Both the position numbers and the translations under genes were made by a program. A DNA stretch of 64,000 nt from the NCBI RefSeq assembly GCF_009176305.1, contig NZ_BLAJ01000003.1, forward strand, positions 434,001-498,000. The letters are read 5' to 3'. Below, piece after piece: positions 26,722 through 35,387 of this stretch. This stretch comes from Martinezella dioscoreae (lineage in GTDB: Bacteria; Pseudomonadota; Alphaproteobacteria; Rhizobiales; Rhizobiaceae). The notes below the pieces were generated by a model. It searched no databases, had not been told where the DNA came from, and worked only from the letters and a program-made list of their open reading frames with translations. Within the stretch, counting starts at the first letter, position 1. Each line of letters opens with the position of its first letter.

Positions 26722-28038
26722 TCAGCCCTTGCTCGGCAGGAGCATGCAATCGAAGTCCTTGCGCTTCAAAGCGGAGCAAGCCGAACTCGCATCGTCGCGG
26801 CTTGCAAAGCCGGTGAAGCGGGCGCGATAGACCGTGCTGGCGCCCTTGCCGACGGCTTCGGTATAGGGCGAGGCATTGGCGAGCGCATTGCCGGCCTTGG
26901 ACTTCGCTTCCGAGAGCAAATCCTTGGCAGCCTGAGCGGTTGGCGTCGCCGCGATCTGCACCTGCCAGCTTCCGGATACCATCGGCTTGCTGGCGGCTGC
27001 CGCCTGCTTGTTGTCGACGAGGATCTCGTCCATCGCAGCCGGGCGATCCATCGGCACGGTGACGTTCGAGGCGGCGGCGAATGCCATTGGGACAACCTCG
27101 GTACGCTTGCGCGCCGGCGCAGGTGTCGTCGTGGCAGTGGTTTGGGCATCGACATCGACGGCAACATCGTCCGATGCAGACGCCACTTCAACCTGCTTCT
27201 CCATCTTGCCGCCGACGCTCGCCATGAGACGCGATGTCGCGACGGAGGCTGCCTTGGGCACATAGCGGTCCAGCAGCGACGCCATCATCGCATCGCGGCC
27301 GCGCGCCGTGGCGCCGCCCATGACGACGCCGATCACGCGACGATTGCCCTGACGCACGGCGCTGACGAGGTTGAAGCCGGAGGCATTCGTATAGCCGGTC
27401 TTGATACCGTCCATGCCTTCATAGCGATACATCAGGTTGTTATGGCCGCGCACGTAATGGCCCCGATAGTTGAAGCTCGTCTGCGAGAAGAGCCGGTATT
27501 CCTGGGGATAGTTATTGATGAGCGCGACGGCGAGCGTCGACATATCTCGCGCCGTCGTCCACTGCTGCATATTCGGCAGGCCCGAGGCATTCAGGAAGGT
27601 GGTGCGGCGCATGCCGAGTTCGCGTGCCTTCTGCGTCATCATCCGCGCAAAACCGCTCTCGCTGCCGCCGAGCGCTTCCGCCATGGCGGTTGCGGCATCG
27701 TTGGCGGACTTGATGATCATGCCATCGACGGCTTCGCGGACAGTCACCGTACCACCGGGCTTGAGGCCCAGCTTGGTTGGCGGCTTGGCGGCAGCGAAGC
27801 GCGAAACCGGGATCCGGGTGTTCCAGCTCAGCTTGCCGCGATGGATCGCCTCGAAGGTCATGTAAAGGGTCATCATCTTGGTCAGCGATGCCGGATGGTT
27901 GAGGTCATCCGGATTGCTCGATGCCAGCACTTTGCCGGTCTTCGCATCCATGATGAAATAGGCGCTGCCGGCGAAGCTCGCTACAGGAGCGCTCAACAGC
28001 AAGACGGCCGCAGACAAAGCCATCAGAAGTCGTTTCAT
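26722..28038 (-). CDS. D-alanyl-D-alanine carboxypeptidase with C-terminal SPOR domain
   Basis: This 438-residue exported enzyme trims the terminal D-Ala of peptidoglycan stem peptides. It has a signal peptide (cleaved near FAGS) and an S11 transpeptidase domain with the three motifs PASLTK (catalytic Ser51), KSANDAAT and GIKTGYTNAS. After a Thr/Ala/Pro linker it ends in a SPOR-like repeat (about 355-435; SGSWQVQIAATPTAQAAKDLL), which in other proteins binds denuded glycan strands at the septum. The fusion suggests recruitment to the division site or to peptidoglycan under remodelling. GGGGA precedes the ATG. Confidence 0.92.
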   Translation of the reverse strand: MKRLLMALSAAVLLLSAPVASFAGSAYFIMDAKTGKVLASSNPDDLNHPASLTKMMTLYMTFEAIHRGKLSWNTRIPVSRFAAAKPPTKLGLKPGGTVTVREAVDGMIIKSANDAATAMAEALGGSESGFARMMTQKARELGMRRTTFLNASGLPNMQQWTTARDMSTLAVALINNYPQEYRLFSQTSFNYRGHYVRGHNNLMYRYEGMDGIKTGYTNASGFNLVSAVRQGNRRVIGVVMGGATARGRDAMMASLLDRYVPKAASVATSRLMASVGGKMEKQVEVASASDDVAVDVDAQTTATTTPAPARKRTEVVPMAFAAASNVTVPMDRPAAMDEILVDNKQAAAASKPMVSGSWQVQIAATPTAQAAKDLLSEAKSKAGNALANASPYTEAVGKGASTVYRARFTGFASRDDASSACSALKRKDFDCMLLPSKG

Positions 28039-28265
28039 AATTGTCCCCAACCGAAAGAATGCCAACACACCGCATCAATCCCTGTATGATTTTGCGACAA
28101 AAAGCCTGATACCGGTGCGATATTGAGGCAACAGCCTCGATAGTTCTTCAATTTTGCCTTTCCTGGTAAAATAAGCATTAACGCATTGGAAATTATGACG
28201 AAGATTCAGTAAGGTTTAACGGGGATGCGCTACAGCGTTGACATTGGTCAACCGGGTCGAGCCGC

Positions 28266-29318
28266 ATGGAACAGGGCATCAAGGTCCGCCTCAAGCGCAC
28301 GATGATCTCAAGCGGGCTTGAGGCTGCCGCGCTTTTGAAGGGTGCGGGACTGATGCGCGATGTTGCCGGCCTCGGCACGATCTTCACCCTTCATCACGTC
28401 CGCCCTGCCCTCCCCCGCCGTTTTGCGCCCAATGCGCATCTGGAAGTCTCGCCCGACTTTCTCGATCAGGCGATCGCCCGGCTCAAGCAAGACGGTTACG
28501 AGTTCATTGCACTCGACGCTCTTCCATCCCGGGCAAAAGAGGCCGGCAAGCCACCCTTCGTCGCCGTCACGCTCGACGATGGCAATCGGGACAATCTTGA
28601 CAACGCCCTGCCAATCTTCGCACGCCACGATGTGCCCTTCACCGTCTTCGTCGCCCAGGGGCTTTCGGAGCGGACGCATAGTTTATGGTGGGAGACGCTG
28701 GGCGAACTGCTTGGCCGGCTTGATCGCCTGACATTCGATTTCGGGTCAGGAGAAGAGTTTCTGCCACTCGGCAAGGATAGCCAAAAGCATGCCGCATTTG
28801 CCCGCTTCGCCGCCTTTGTTCATAGTCATGAAGAAAGCGAAGCCGTCGGCCGGATCGATGAGCTTGCCCGGCGCCATGGTCTGGAACCGGTCGATATCGT
28901 CCGTGCATCTATCATGGATCGGGATGAATTGCGGCAGCTCGCTCGCCATCCCCTTGCCTCGCTCGGCGCCCATACGGTGAGCCATCGGGCCTTGGCAAGG
29001 CTCCCCGAAGCGGAGGCTGTCGCGGAGATGGCGCTTTCGGCCGATTATGTCGCCGACATCACCGGAAAGCGGCCAACCACGATCGCCTACCCCTATGGCA
29101 CGAACGAGGCAGTCTCGGCGCGCGAGGGACGGCTTGCGGCTGAACTCGGCTTCTCCGTCGGCGTCACGACCCGCCCCGGCACGATCACGGCAGCAAACGG
29201 CAACTCCCTGCTATTGCCGCGGCTATCGCTGAACGGCCATTACCAGAAGCCCCGCTATGCGTCGGCGCTTGCATCCGGCATCCCCATGCGGCTGATGGGG
29301 CGCCGAGAAACGGCATAG
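28266..29318 (+). CDS. polysaccharide deacetylase (NodB-like) family protein
   Basis: This 350-residue protein has a NodB-homology domain: TLDDGNRDN, where the classic motif is TFDDG, and the second metal motif HTVSH. It lacks a signal peptide, so it is probably cytoplasmic or membrane-associated. The N-terminal context LHHVRPALPRRFAPNAHLEVSP is common to this group. A role in deacetylating surface or capsular glycans is inferred. pdxH is convergent, 3 bases after the stop. Confidence 0.87.
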   Translation: MEQGIKVRLKRTMISSGLEAAALLKGAGLMRDVAGLGTIFTLHHVRPALPRRFAPNAHLEVSPDFLDQAIARLKQDGYEFIALDALPSRAKEAGKPPFVAVTLDDGNRDNLDNALPIFARHDVPFTVFVAQGLSERTHSLWWETLGELLGRLDRLTFDFGSGEEFLPLGKDSQKHAAFARFAAFVHSHEESEAVGRIDELARRHGLEPVDIVRASIMDRDELRQLARHPLASLGAHTVSHRALARLPEAEAVAEMALSADYVADITGKRPTTIAYPYGTNEAVSAREGRLAAELGFSVGVTTRPGTITAANGNSLLLPRLSLNGHYQKPRYASALASGIPMRLMGRRETA

Positions 29319-29321
29319 GAT

Positions 29322-29942
29322 TTACGGATACATCCGCACCTTTTGCCAGGCACCCTCCGGTACATCACGGCGAAATTCGATGCGATCGTGCAGGCGGAAC
29401 TGGCGGTCGTGCCAGAATTCGATCGACAGTGGCCGGATGCGGAAGCCGGACCAGTAAGGCGGGCGCGGAATATCGCCGATCGCGTAACGGGCGGTATATT
29501 CGGCAACGGCCTTTTCCAGCGCGAAGCGGCCTTCCAGTGGTCGCGACTGCTTTGAGGCCCAAGCGCCGATGCGGCTGCCGCGAGGCCTTGTCTTATAATA
29601 TTCGTCGGCTTCCTTATCGCTCACCACTTCAACCAGGCCACGCAGGCGCACCTGGCGACGCAACGACTTCCAGTGGAAACACATGGCCGCTTTCTTCTGG
29701 GAAAGAATTTCTTGGCCTTTCTGGCTCTCGAAATTTGTATAGAATACGAATCCGTCGCTATCGAAACCTTTCAGAAGAACCATGCGGACATTTGGCAAAC
29801 CATCCTTATCCACCGTTGCCAGTGCTACCGCATTCGGATCGTTCGGTTCGGTGGTCTCCGCCTCACGCAGCCAGGACGCAAAGAGACTGAAAGGTTCGTT
29901 CTGCTCGGTGAAGTCACCGCTTGTTAACTCGTTTTCCGACAT
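29322..29942 (-). CDS. pdxH: pyridoxamine 5'-phosphate oxidase
   Basis: This 206-residue FMN enzyme oxidises pyridoxamine/pyridoxine phosphate to pyridoxal phosphate. Visible hallmarks are [18 protein letters not shown], the FMN-binding [13 protein letters not shown], the [13 protein letters not shown] region and the terminal DRIEFRRD. It is convergent with the deacetylase, with almost no gap. Confidence 0.97.
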   Translation of the reverse strand: MSENELTSGDFTEQNEPFSLFASWLREAETTEPNDPNAVALATVDKDGLPNVRMVLLKGFDSDGFVFYTNFESQKGQEILSQKKAAMCFHWKSLRRQVRLRGLVEVVSDKEADEYYKTRPRGSRIGAWASKQSRPLEGRFALEKAVAEYTARYAIGDIPRPPYWSGFRIRPLSIEFWHDRQFRLHDRIEFRRDVPEGAWQKVRMYP

Positions 29943-30006
29943 ATTAATTCAAAAGCTCCGCAATTCCTAATAACCGCCGGCCCCTCTGGCTGGCCAAGAA
30001 GTTCGG

Positions 30007-30465
30007 GTGGAAGTCATAGCAAAGTCGATCGTTCATACAAAGCGCAAGCTTGCAAAAGGCGTGACGATGGCTGTCGCCCTAGTCTCCCTTTTCACCCTTG
30101 GCGGCTGCGTCGGCGGCGGCATGGACTATCTGAGCTCGGCCAAAGTGGATCGCAGCGTATCAACGGGCACCGTGCCGACGGCCCCCGTAACGACGGACAG
30201 CATCTCCGACGAGACCACGGTGCGCAATGCCGTTACCTCGGCGGATCTCCACAAACTCAACGGCCAGCCCATACCCTGGGCAAACACCTCAACCGGCAGT
30301 GCCGGTGTCATCGACACGATTGTCGAAAGCAATGCGTCCGGCGTGGTCTGCCGCCAATTCCGCACCAGCCGGCATTCCTATCAGGGCGTTGCCAATTTCT
30401 CGGGCAGGACTTGCCTTGTCGGCCTTGGCGAATGGCAGTTGCTAAGCTTCCAGCAGGCGGGCTGA
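30007..30465 (+). CDS. RT0821/Lpp0805-type surface lipoprotein
   Basis: This roughly 152-residue lipoprotein has a lipobox LGGC near residue 34, preceded by a hydrophobic stretch. The C-terminal half carries CRQFRTSRHSYQG ... FSGRTCLVGLGEWQLLS, a pattern of the RT0821/Lpp0805 family of surface proteins (function unknown). The GTG at 30007 is preferred because it provides a basic n-region (HTKRKLAKG) before the hydrophobic core; an ATG at 30067 would start without positive charge. The two Cys in the mature part may pair. Confidence 0.7.
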   Translation: MEVIAKSIVHTKRKLAKGVTMAVALVSLFTLGGCVGGGMDYLSSAKVDRSVSTGTVPTAPVTTDSISDETTVRNAVTSADLHKLNGQPIPWANTSTGSAGVIDTIVESNASGVVCRQFRTSRHSYQGVANFSGRTCLVGLGEWQLLSFQQAG

Positions 30466-30776
30466 GCGCCTTTCTCCTTTTCGTCCCGCCCTCAAATCAG
30501 TTCACGCTGATAGGCATTCTATTATCATCGGCGATCCGGCTCCGACTGCAAATCCCAAGCATCGGCCGTTAGCGATCGGCTAACCATGCCTTGAAATGCA
30601 GGCCTTCAGGTTCCATCCGCCGTAACGCCTGATTAGCAACTTTTCCCGCAGGATCGGCTCATCGGCGCATCAGCCTTGCCTCCCATGACAGGAAGCAGGA
30701 TGGCGAAGCGCTAACTGGTTCTTTGCTTGGGGTGCTGCGATGGGGCTCGGCACACCCATGAATGATGGCGGGAAAG
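30466..30776. other. 311-base gap without a recognised gene
   Basis: I see no convincing coding frame, RNA gene or terminator here. A short dyad GTTAGCGATCGGCTAAC is present, too small to interpret. The promoter of the J-domain gene presumably lies in its right part. Confidence 0.5.
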
Positions 30777-31940
30777 ATGCGCGATCCGTATAAGGTGCTG
30801 GGCGTTCGGAGAGATGCGGGGGCGGAGGAAATCAAATCCGCCTGGCGCAGTCTGGCGAAGACCGCCCATCCCGATCACAATCTGGGCGATCCGACCGCGT
30901 CGGAACGGTTTGCCGAAATCGGCCGGGCTTACGAGACGCTGAAGGATCCGCAAAAGCGCAGCCGCTACGACCAGATCGCACGTATGGCCGAGGCAAAGGG
31001 TCAGAGCCAGGAACAGACGATCATGCAGCAGCGGCAGGCGGCTCGCGAGGCTGCCGAGCGGGCCAAGGCCGCGCGCGCCAATGCCGACAAGATCATGGAA
31101 GAGCTCGCGCGGGCCAACGCCCGCAAAGCAGCAGCCTCCGCTGCATCCGGCCAACAGGGCAATGCCACCGAATCTCCGGAAGACATGGTCGAACGCATTT
31201 TCGGAGTGAAGACCGGCCAGGCGCAGCAGGCACAGGCCACGGCGGCAACAGGCGTAAAGCAGGCGGAAAAACCGCAGGAGCAACCCGATACCGCGGCGCC
31301 GGAAGAGCCGCAGGTGGAAGAGGAGCAGCTTGCCACGGTTTCGGCAGCTGCCGGCTCGCGCTCCGCCTTCGGCATCCTCGGCTCTCTGGTACGACGCATC
31401 ACGGGCGGCAGTGCGCCCGAAAAGCCGCCGGAGAAAACCCCGGAGGTCGCCGCCGAAGCCACGGTAACGCTCGACGACATGCTGAAGAGCCGCTGGATTG
31501 CCGTTCCGCTGCCCGACAATCGTGAGGCGCGCTTCCAGGCGACGACTGATATCTCCAATGGCCAGGTGCTTCACCTCAAGGGCCAGGGACTGAAACTGCA
31601 GGGCATGCTGCGCGGCGATGTCGCCGTCACCGTTCACCTATCGACCGACGGACGCTTCACGCTCGACGGCAGCGATGTGCATACAATATTACCCATTACG
31701 ATAGAGAATGCCGTTCTCGGTTGCGAAACCACTGTCGAAGGATTGAACGGACCGGTCAGGATCACGGTGCCGGCCTGGTCCGGTTCGGATCAGGTCGTGC
31801 GCATTTCCGGCGAGGGATTGCCCGACGGCAATGGCGGAAAAGGCGATCTCATCGTCGAATTGCGGCTGATGCTGTGGGAAAAACCCGACGATAAGGTCAC
31901 GGATCTCATGCGCAGCATGCGCGAGGGGCTTTTCCTGTGA
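30777..31940 (+). CDS. J-domain chaperone protein with DnaJ C-terminal domain
   Basis: This 387-residue protein begins with a J domain (MRDPYKVLGVRRDAGAEEIK, HPD in TAHPDHNL), so it can stimulate a DnaK ATPase. A long linker rich in Ala, Gln and Glu follows (about 70-220), then a DnaJ C-terminal substrate-binding region (VTLDDMLKSRWIAVPLPDNR, later GDLIVELRLML). There is no zinc-finger cysteine domain, so it is of the CbpA/DjlA-like class rather than DnaJ itself. The ATG at 30777 is preferred over one five codons upstream because it starts directly on the J domain. It lies upstream of fabI on the same strand. Confidence 0.88.
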   Translation: MRDPYKVLGVRRDAGAEEIKSAWRSLAKTAHPDHNLGDPTASERFAEIGRAYETLKDPQKRSRYDQIARMAEAKGQSQEQTIMQQRQAAREAAERAKAARANADKIMEELARANARKAAASAASGQQGNATESPEDMVERIFGVKTGQAQQAQATAATGVKQAEKPQEQPDTAAPEEPQVEEEQLATVSAAAGSRSAFGILGSLVRRITGGSAPEKPPEKTPEVAAEATVTLDDMLKSRWIAVPLPDNREARFQATTDISNGQVLHLKGQGLKLQGMLRGDVAVTVHLSTDGRFTLDGSDVHTILPITIENAVLGCETTVEGLNGPVRITVPAWSGSDQVVRISGEGLPDGNGGKGDLIVELRLMLWEKPDDKVTDLMRSMREGLFL

Positions 31941-32016
31941 AATTTTGGTGACAACAGCACCCTTTGTTACGATCCCTAACAGTTGATGATCTTTACGATG
32001 CTTGAACAGGGGAACG

Positions 32017-32031
32017 GCCTATGCCATAGGC
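32017..32031. promoter_or_regulatory. 6-3-6 dyad in the fabI leader
   Basis: GCCTAT-GCC-ATAGGC is a perfect 6-3-6 inverted repeat about 32 bases before the fabI ATG. It could be an operator or an RNA hairpin. No rhizobial regulator that I know matches it. Confidence 0.3.
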
Positions 32032-32062
32032 AGGGTCATTCGAAAGTTCAAGGGAGCAGAAT

Positions 32063-32881
32063 ATGGCTCAATCCACTGGCCTCATGGCAGGCAAACGCGG
32101 CGTCATCCTCGGCGTAGCAAACAACCGTTCGATAGCGTGGGGTATTGCCAAGGCCTGTTCGGATGCCGGAGCCGAAATCGCATTGACGTGGCAGGGCGAT
32201 GCCCTGAAGAAGCGCGTCGAGCCGCTTGCTCAGGAACTCGGCGCATTTATGGCTGGCCATTGCGACGTAACCGAGCCGGCAACGATCGATGCCGTCATGG
32301 ACACGCTTGAGGCGAAATGGGGCAAGATCGATTTCGTCGTGCATGCCATCGCGTTTTCCGACAAGGACGAGCTGACCGGCCGTTACCTCGATACCAGCCG
32401 CGACAACTTCACGAAGACGATGGATATCTCCGTCTATTCCTTCACGGCGGTTGCACAGCGCGCCGAGCGAATCATGAATGACGGCGGCTCGATGATCACC
32501 CTCACCTATTACGGTGCGGAAAAGGTCATGCCGCACTACAACGTCATGGGTGTCGCGAAGGCTGCTTTGGAAGCCAGCGTGCGCTACCTCGCAGTCGACC
32601 TCGGCAGCCGCGGTATTCGCGTCAACGCGATCTCGGCAGGCCCGATCAAGACGCTCGCTGCGTCCGGTATCGGCGACTTCCGCTACATCCTGAAGTGGAA
32701 TGAGTACAACGCACCGCTGAAGCGGACTGTCACGATCGACGAAGTCGGCAATTCCGCCCTCTATCTGCTGTCCGATCTGTCGACGGCCGTGACCGGCGAA
32801 ATCCATCACGTCGATTCGGGCTATCATACGGTCGGCATGAAGGCCGTGGACGCGCCCGACATTTCCGTCGCGAAGGACTGA
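32063..32881 (+). CDS. fabI: enoyl-[acyl-carrier-protein] reductase (NADH)
   Basis: This 272-residue short-chain-dehydrogenase-type enoyl-ACP reductase catalyses the last step of each fatty-acid elongation round. It has the nucleotide-binding phrase GVANNRSIAWGIAKA and the catalytic Tyr/Lys in YNVMGVAKAALEASVRYLA. The GAG/GGGAG ribosome site and family start agree. It is followed 17 bases later by a histidine phosphatase on the same strand. Rhizobia often carry a second FabI elsewhere, so essentiality is not assured. Confidence 0.95.
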   Translation: MAQSTGLMAGKRGVILGVANNRSIAWGIAKACSDAGAEIALTWQGDALKKRVEPLAQELGAFMAGHCDVTEPATIDAVMDTLEAKWGKIDFVVHAIAFSDKDELTGRYLDTSRDNFTKTMDISVYSFTAVAQRAERIMNDGGSMITLTYYGAEKVMPHYNVMGVAKAALEASVRYLAVDLGSRGIRVNAISAGPIKTLAASGIGDFRYILKWNEYNAPLKRTVTIDEVGNSALYLLSDLSTAVTGEIHHVDSGYHTVGMKAVDAPDISVAKD

Positions 32882-32898
32882 CCAACAGGAAGCTGACC

Positions 32899-33495
32899 GT
32901 GTCGCCCATCCTCTATGTGATACGTCACGGTCAGACCGACTGGAATGCCGAGCGTCGCCTGCAGGGGCAGAAAGACATCGATCTCAACGCCATCGGCCGC
33001 GAACAGGCGCGGCAGAACGGCATCGATCTCGCCGAAATCCTCGCATTCGAAAACCGGCCCTTCGATTTCGTCGCCAGCCCCTTGCGGCGCACGCGCGAAA
33101 CCATGGAAATCGCCAGAGATGCCATGGGCCTGCCGCCCAAGGACTATGCGACCGACGACAGGCTCGTCGAACTGTCGTTCGGAGCCTGGGAGGGCTTTAC
33201 CCTCAAGGAATTGAAGGCAACAGCGCCCGACCGGCTTGCCGAGCGCAAGGCGAATAAATGGGACTTCATCCCGCCTGGCGAAGATGCTGAAAGCTATGAA
33301 ATCCTCTCCTGGCGCGTCGGCTCATGGCTGACATCCGTCGACCGCCCGACGGTCTGCGTCACGCATGGCGGCGTCATCCGTACGCTGTTCCGTCTGATCG
33401 GCGATGTCGAAAAGGAAGAGGCGGCGGAAATCCCGATCCATCAGGACCAGATCCTGAAGGTCGATCCGCAGATGAAGATCATCGGCTGGATGTAG
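32899..33495 (+). CDS. histidine phosphatase family (phosphoglycerate mutase-like) protein
   Basis: This 198-residue protein has the RHG motif (YVIRHGQTDWNAERRLQG) and, near the C-terminus, the second catalytic His in VCVTHGGVIRTLFRL. It is a cofactor-independent-looking phosphatase of the branch usually annotated as phosphoglycerate mutase-like; the substrate is unknown. The start codon is GTG, with AGGA about 9 bases upstream. It is likely cotranscribed with fabI. Confidence 0.88.
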   Translation: MSPILYVIRHGQTDWNAERRLQGQKDIDLNAIGREQARQNGIDLAEILAFENRPFDFVASPLRRTRETMEIARDAMGLPPKDYATDDRLVELSFGAWEGFTLKELKATAPDRLAERKANKWDFIPPGEDAESYEILSWRVGSWLTSVDRPTVCVTHGGVIRTLFRLIGDVEKEEAAEIPIHQDQILKVDPQMKIIGWM

Positions 33496-33507
33496 ACGGT
33501 TCCCGAT

Positions 33508-33612
33508 TAAAGCATGTCGCGCAAAAGTGTGCAGCGGTTTTGCGACAATGACATACCCAAATCAAAGATCTAAAGCGCAAGAAGCGAATCCGAAAGATCG
33601 CGATGCGCTTCA
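33508..33612. repeat. rhizobial intergenic palindromic repeat, copy 2
   Basis: This element contains ATGTCGCGCAAAA and TTTTGCGACAATGACAT as inverted arms around GTGTGCAGCGG, then GAAGCGAATCCG ... CGATGCGCTTC as a second hairpin. The core GCAGCGGTTTT (33531-33541) is the reverse complement of the AAAACCGCTGC core in the copies at 16403 and 58491. It looks like one unit of the mosaic repeats dispersed in rhizobial genomes. Confidence 0.75.
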
Positions 33613-33710
33613 GGCGCGGATGACTGGGTGATTTGGGAGCTAGCGAAGAAGAATAATCACCTTGAAAGCGGGAAAACCGTCCAAGACCGCCGGCTGCCCG
33701 GCAGCGCTAT

Positions 33711-33971
33711 TTACTGGACGATATCGAGATCGTTGACGACGCGCTTGCCGTCGACTTCCGTATAGAAGACCACCACCTTCACACCGGCCTGCAGACCACT
33801 GAAATCGAAATCCTCCGGCACCTGATAGCTCTTGCCGTCATCCAGCGTGATGTTGAAGTTCTTCGCGTCGACCTTCTTGATGACGGCTTCGACATCGGCG
33901 CTTTCAGCAAAACCGGCGACAGGAGCAAGCAGGCTTGCCGTGGCCAAAAGCGTCGCTACAAAGAAGCGCAT
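33711..33971 (-). CDS. DUF1344 exported small protein
   Basis: This 86-residue protein has a signal peptide (cleaved near GFAES) and a DUF1344 domain: DVEAVIKKVDAKNFNITLDD, then YQVPEDFDFSGLQAGVKV and VVNDLDIVQ. It is periplasmic; function unknown, and in rhizobia several copies are common. The ATG at 33971 is used; a GTG three codons upstream is possible. No partner gene is evident. Confidence 0.85.
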   Translation of the reverse strand: MRFFVATLLATASLLAPVAGFAESADVEAVIKKVDAKNFNITLDDGKSYQVPEDFDFSGLQAGVKVVVFYTEVDGKRVVNDLDIVQ

Positions 33972-34279
33972 CGTCGTCACCCTTCAGGTAAATTGATTAT
34001 GATTTCTTATGCGGTCTAGAAAACACGTCGAATATGGCGGAAGTTGCCCCCAATAATGACTTCGCCCGCCCAAATGGTGAATGCTTCGTCACAATCCACA
34101 ATTCGGATTAATCTTTGTTTACCATGCCGGTGCTTGAGGAGGAAAAGGGCCGGTCGCCGTTTCCGAGGCAAGTGAAAGAAAGATTTTGTCTTGTCGGCAT
34201 TTTGGCCTATGAGTGGGCCGAAATTGCAAGAGACAAGACGCGGCCTGTCGGTCAGGCTGCGCTAATCCGGTCGTTTTAC

Positions 34280-35377
34280 ATGTCGCATAATACATTCGGT
34301 CACCTCTTCCGCGTCACCACCTGGGGCGAAAGCCACGGTCCAGCGCTCGGCTGCGTCGTCGACGGCTGCCCTCCAGGCCTCCGTTTCAAGCTCCAGGACA
34401 TTCAAACCTGGCTCGACAAGCGCAAGCCGGGCCAGTCGCGCTTCGTGACGCAGCGGCGCGAGGACGATCTCGTCAAGGTTCTGTCGGGCGTCATGACGGA
34501 CGAGGACGGCGAGACGATGATCTCGACCGGCACACCGATCTCGATGCTGATCGAGAATACCGATCAGCGCTCGAAGGATTATGGCGAGATCGCTAGGCGT
34601 TACCGCCCCGGCCATGCAGACTACACCTATGACGTCAAATACGGCATTCGCGACTACCGCGGCGGCGGCCGCTCATCAGCCCGCGAAACCGCGGCGCGCG
34701 TCGCTGCCGGCGGCATCGCCCGTCTCGTGGTGCCCGGCGTGACGATCCGTGGCGCGCTGGTGCAGATCGGCAAGCACAAGATCAACCGTGCCAACTGGGA
34801 TTGGGCGCAGGTGGATCAGAACCCGTTCTTTGCGCCTGATCCCGAAATCGTGCCTATTTGGGAAGACTATCTCGACGGTATCCGCAAGGCCGGCTCCTCG
34901 ATCGGTGCCGTGGTGGAAGTGGTGGCGGAAGGCGTGCCGGCCGGTCTCGGCGCTCCGATCTATGGCAAGCTCGACCAGGATATCGCCTCGCTGCTGATGT
35001 CGATCAATGCCGTCAAGGGCGTCGAAATCGGTGAGGGGTTCGCCTCCGCTGAACTCACAGGCGAGGAAAATGCCGATGCCATGCGCATGGGCAATGACGG
35101 CAAGCGCATCTTCCTGTCCAATCATGCCGGCGGCATCCTGGGCGGCATTTCCACAGGCGAGCCCGTCGTCGCGCGCTTCGCCATCAAGCCGACCTCCTCG
35201 ATCCTGACGGAACGCCAGTCGATCGATGCCGATGGCAACAATGTCGATGTGCGCACCAAGGGCCGCCACGATCCTTGCGTCGGCATTCGCGCCGTGCCGA
35301 TCGGCGAGGCGATGGTCGCCTGCGCCGTTGCCGATCATTATCTGAGGGATCGCGGCCAGACGGGCCAGCAGAGGTAG
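34280..35377 (+). CDS. aroC: chorismate synthase
   Basis: This 365-residue FMN-dependent enzyme makes chorismate, the common precursor of aromatic amino acids, folate and ubiquinone. Hallmarks are the N-terminal [19 protein letters not shown], the [10 protein letters not shown] region, [16 protein letters not shown] and the C-terminal [15 protein letters not shown]. The ATG at 34280 is the family start; a frame to 34115 adds 55 residues of non-family sequence. The ribB gene follows 10 bases later. Confidence 0.97.
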   Translation: MSHNTFGHLFRVTTWGESHGPALGCVVDGCPPGLRFKLQDIQTWLDKRKPGQSRFVTQRREDDLVKVLSGVMTDEDGETMISTGTPISMLIENTDQRSKDYGEIARRYRPGHADYTYDVKYGIRDYRGGGRSSARETAARVAAGGIARLVVPGVTIRGALVQIGKHKINRANWDWAQVDQNPFFAPDPEIVPIWEDYLDGIRKAGSSIGAVVEVVAEGVPAGLGAPIYGKLDQDIASLLMSINAVKGVEIGEGFASAELTGEENADAMRMGNDGKRIFLSNHAGGILGGISTGEPVVARFAIKPTSSILTERQSIDADGNNVDVRTKGRHDPCVGIRAVPIGEAMVACAVADHYLRDRGQTGQQR

Positions 35378-35387
35378 GAACTTCGAG

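Noticed and set aside
26389..28089. Long plus-strand reading frame of 566 codons opposite the carboxypeptidase gene
   Set aside because: It is a mirror of codon-biased high-GC genes, has no ribosome site and no recognisable domain.
34108..34122. CtrA-like TTAA-N7-TTAC before aroC
   Set aside because: One half-site has a mismatch and the distance to the start is long.
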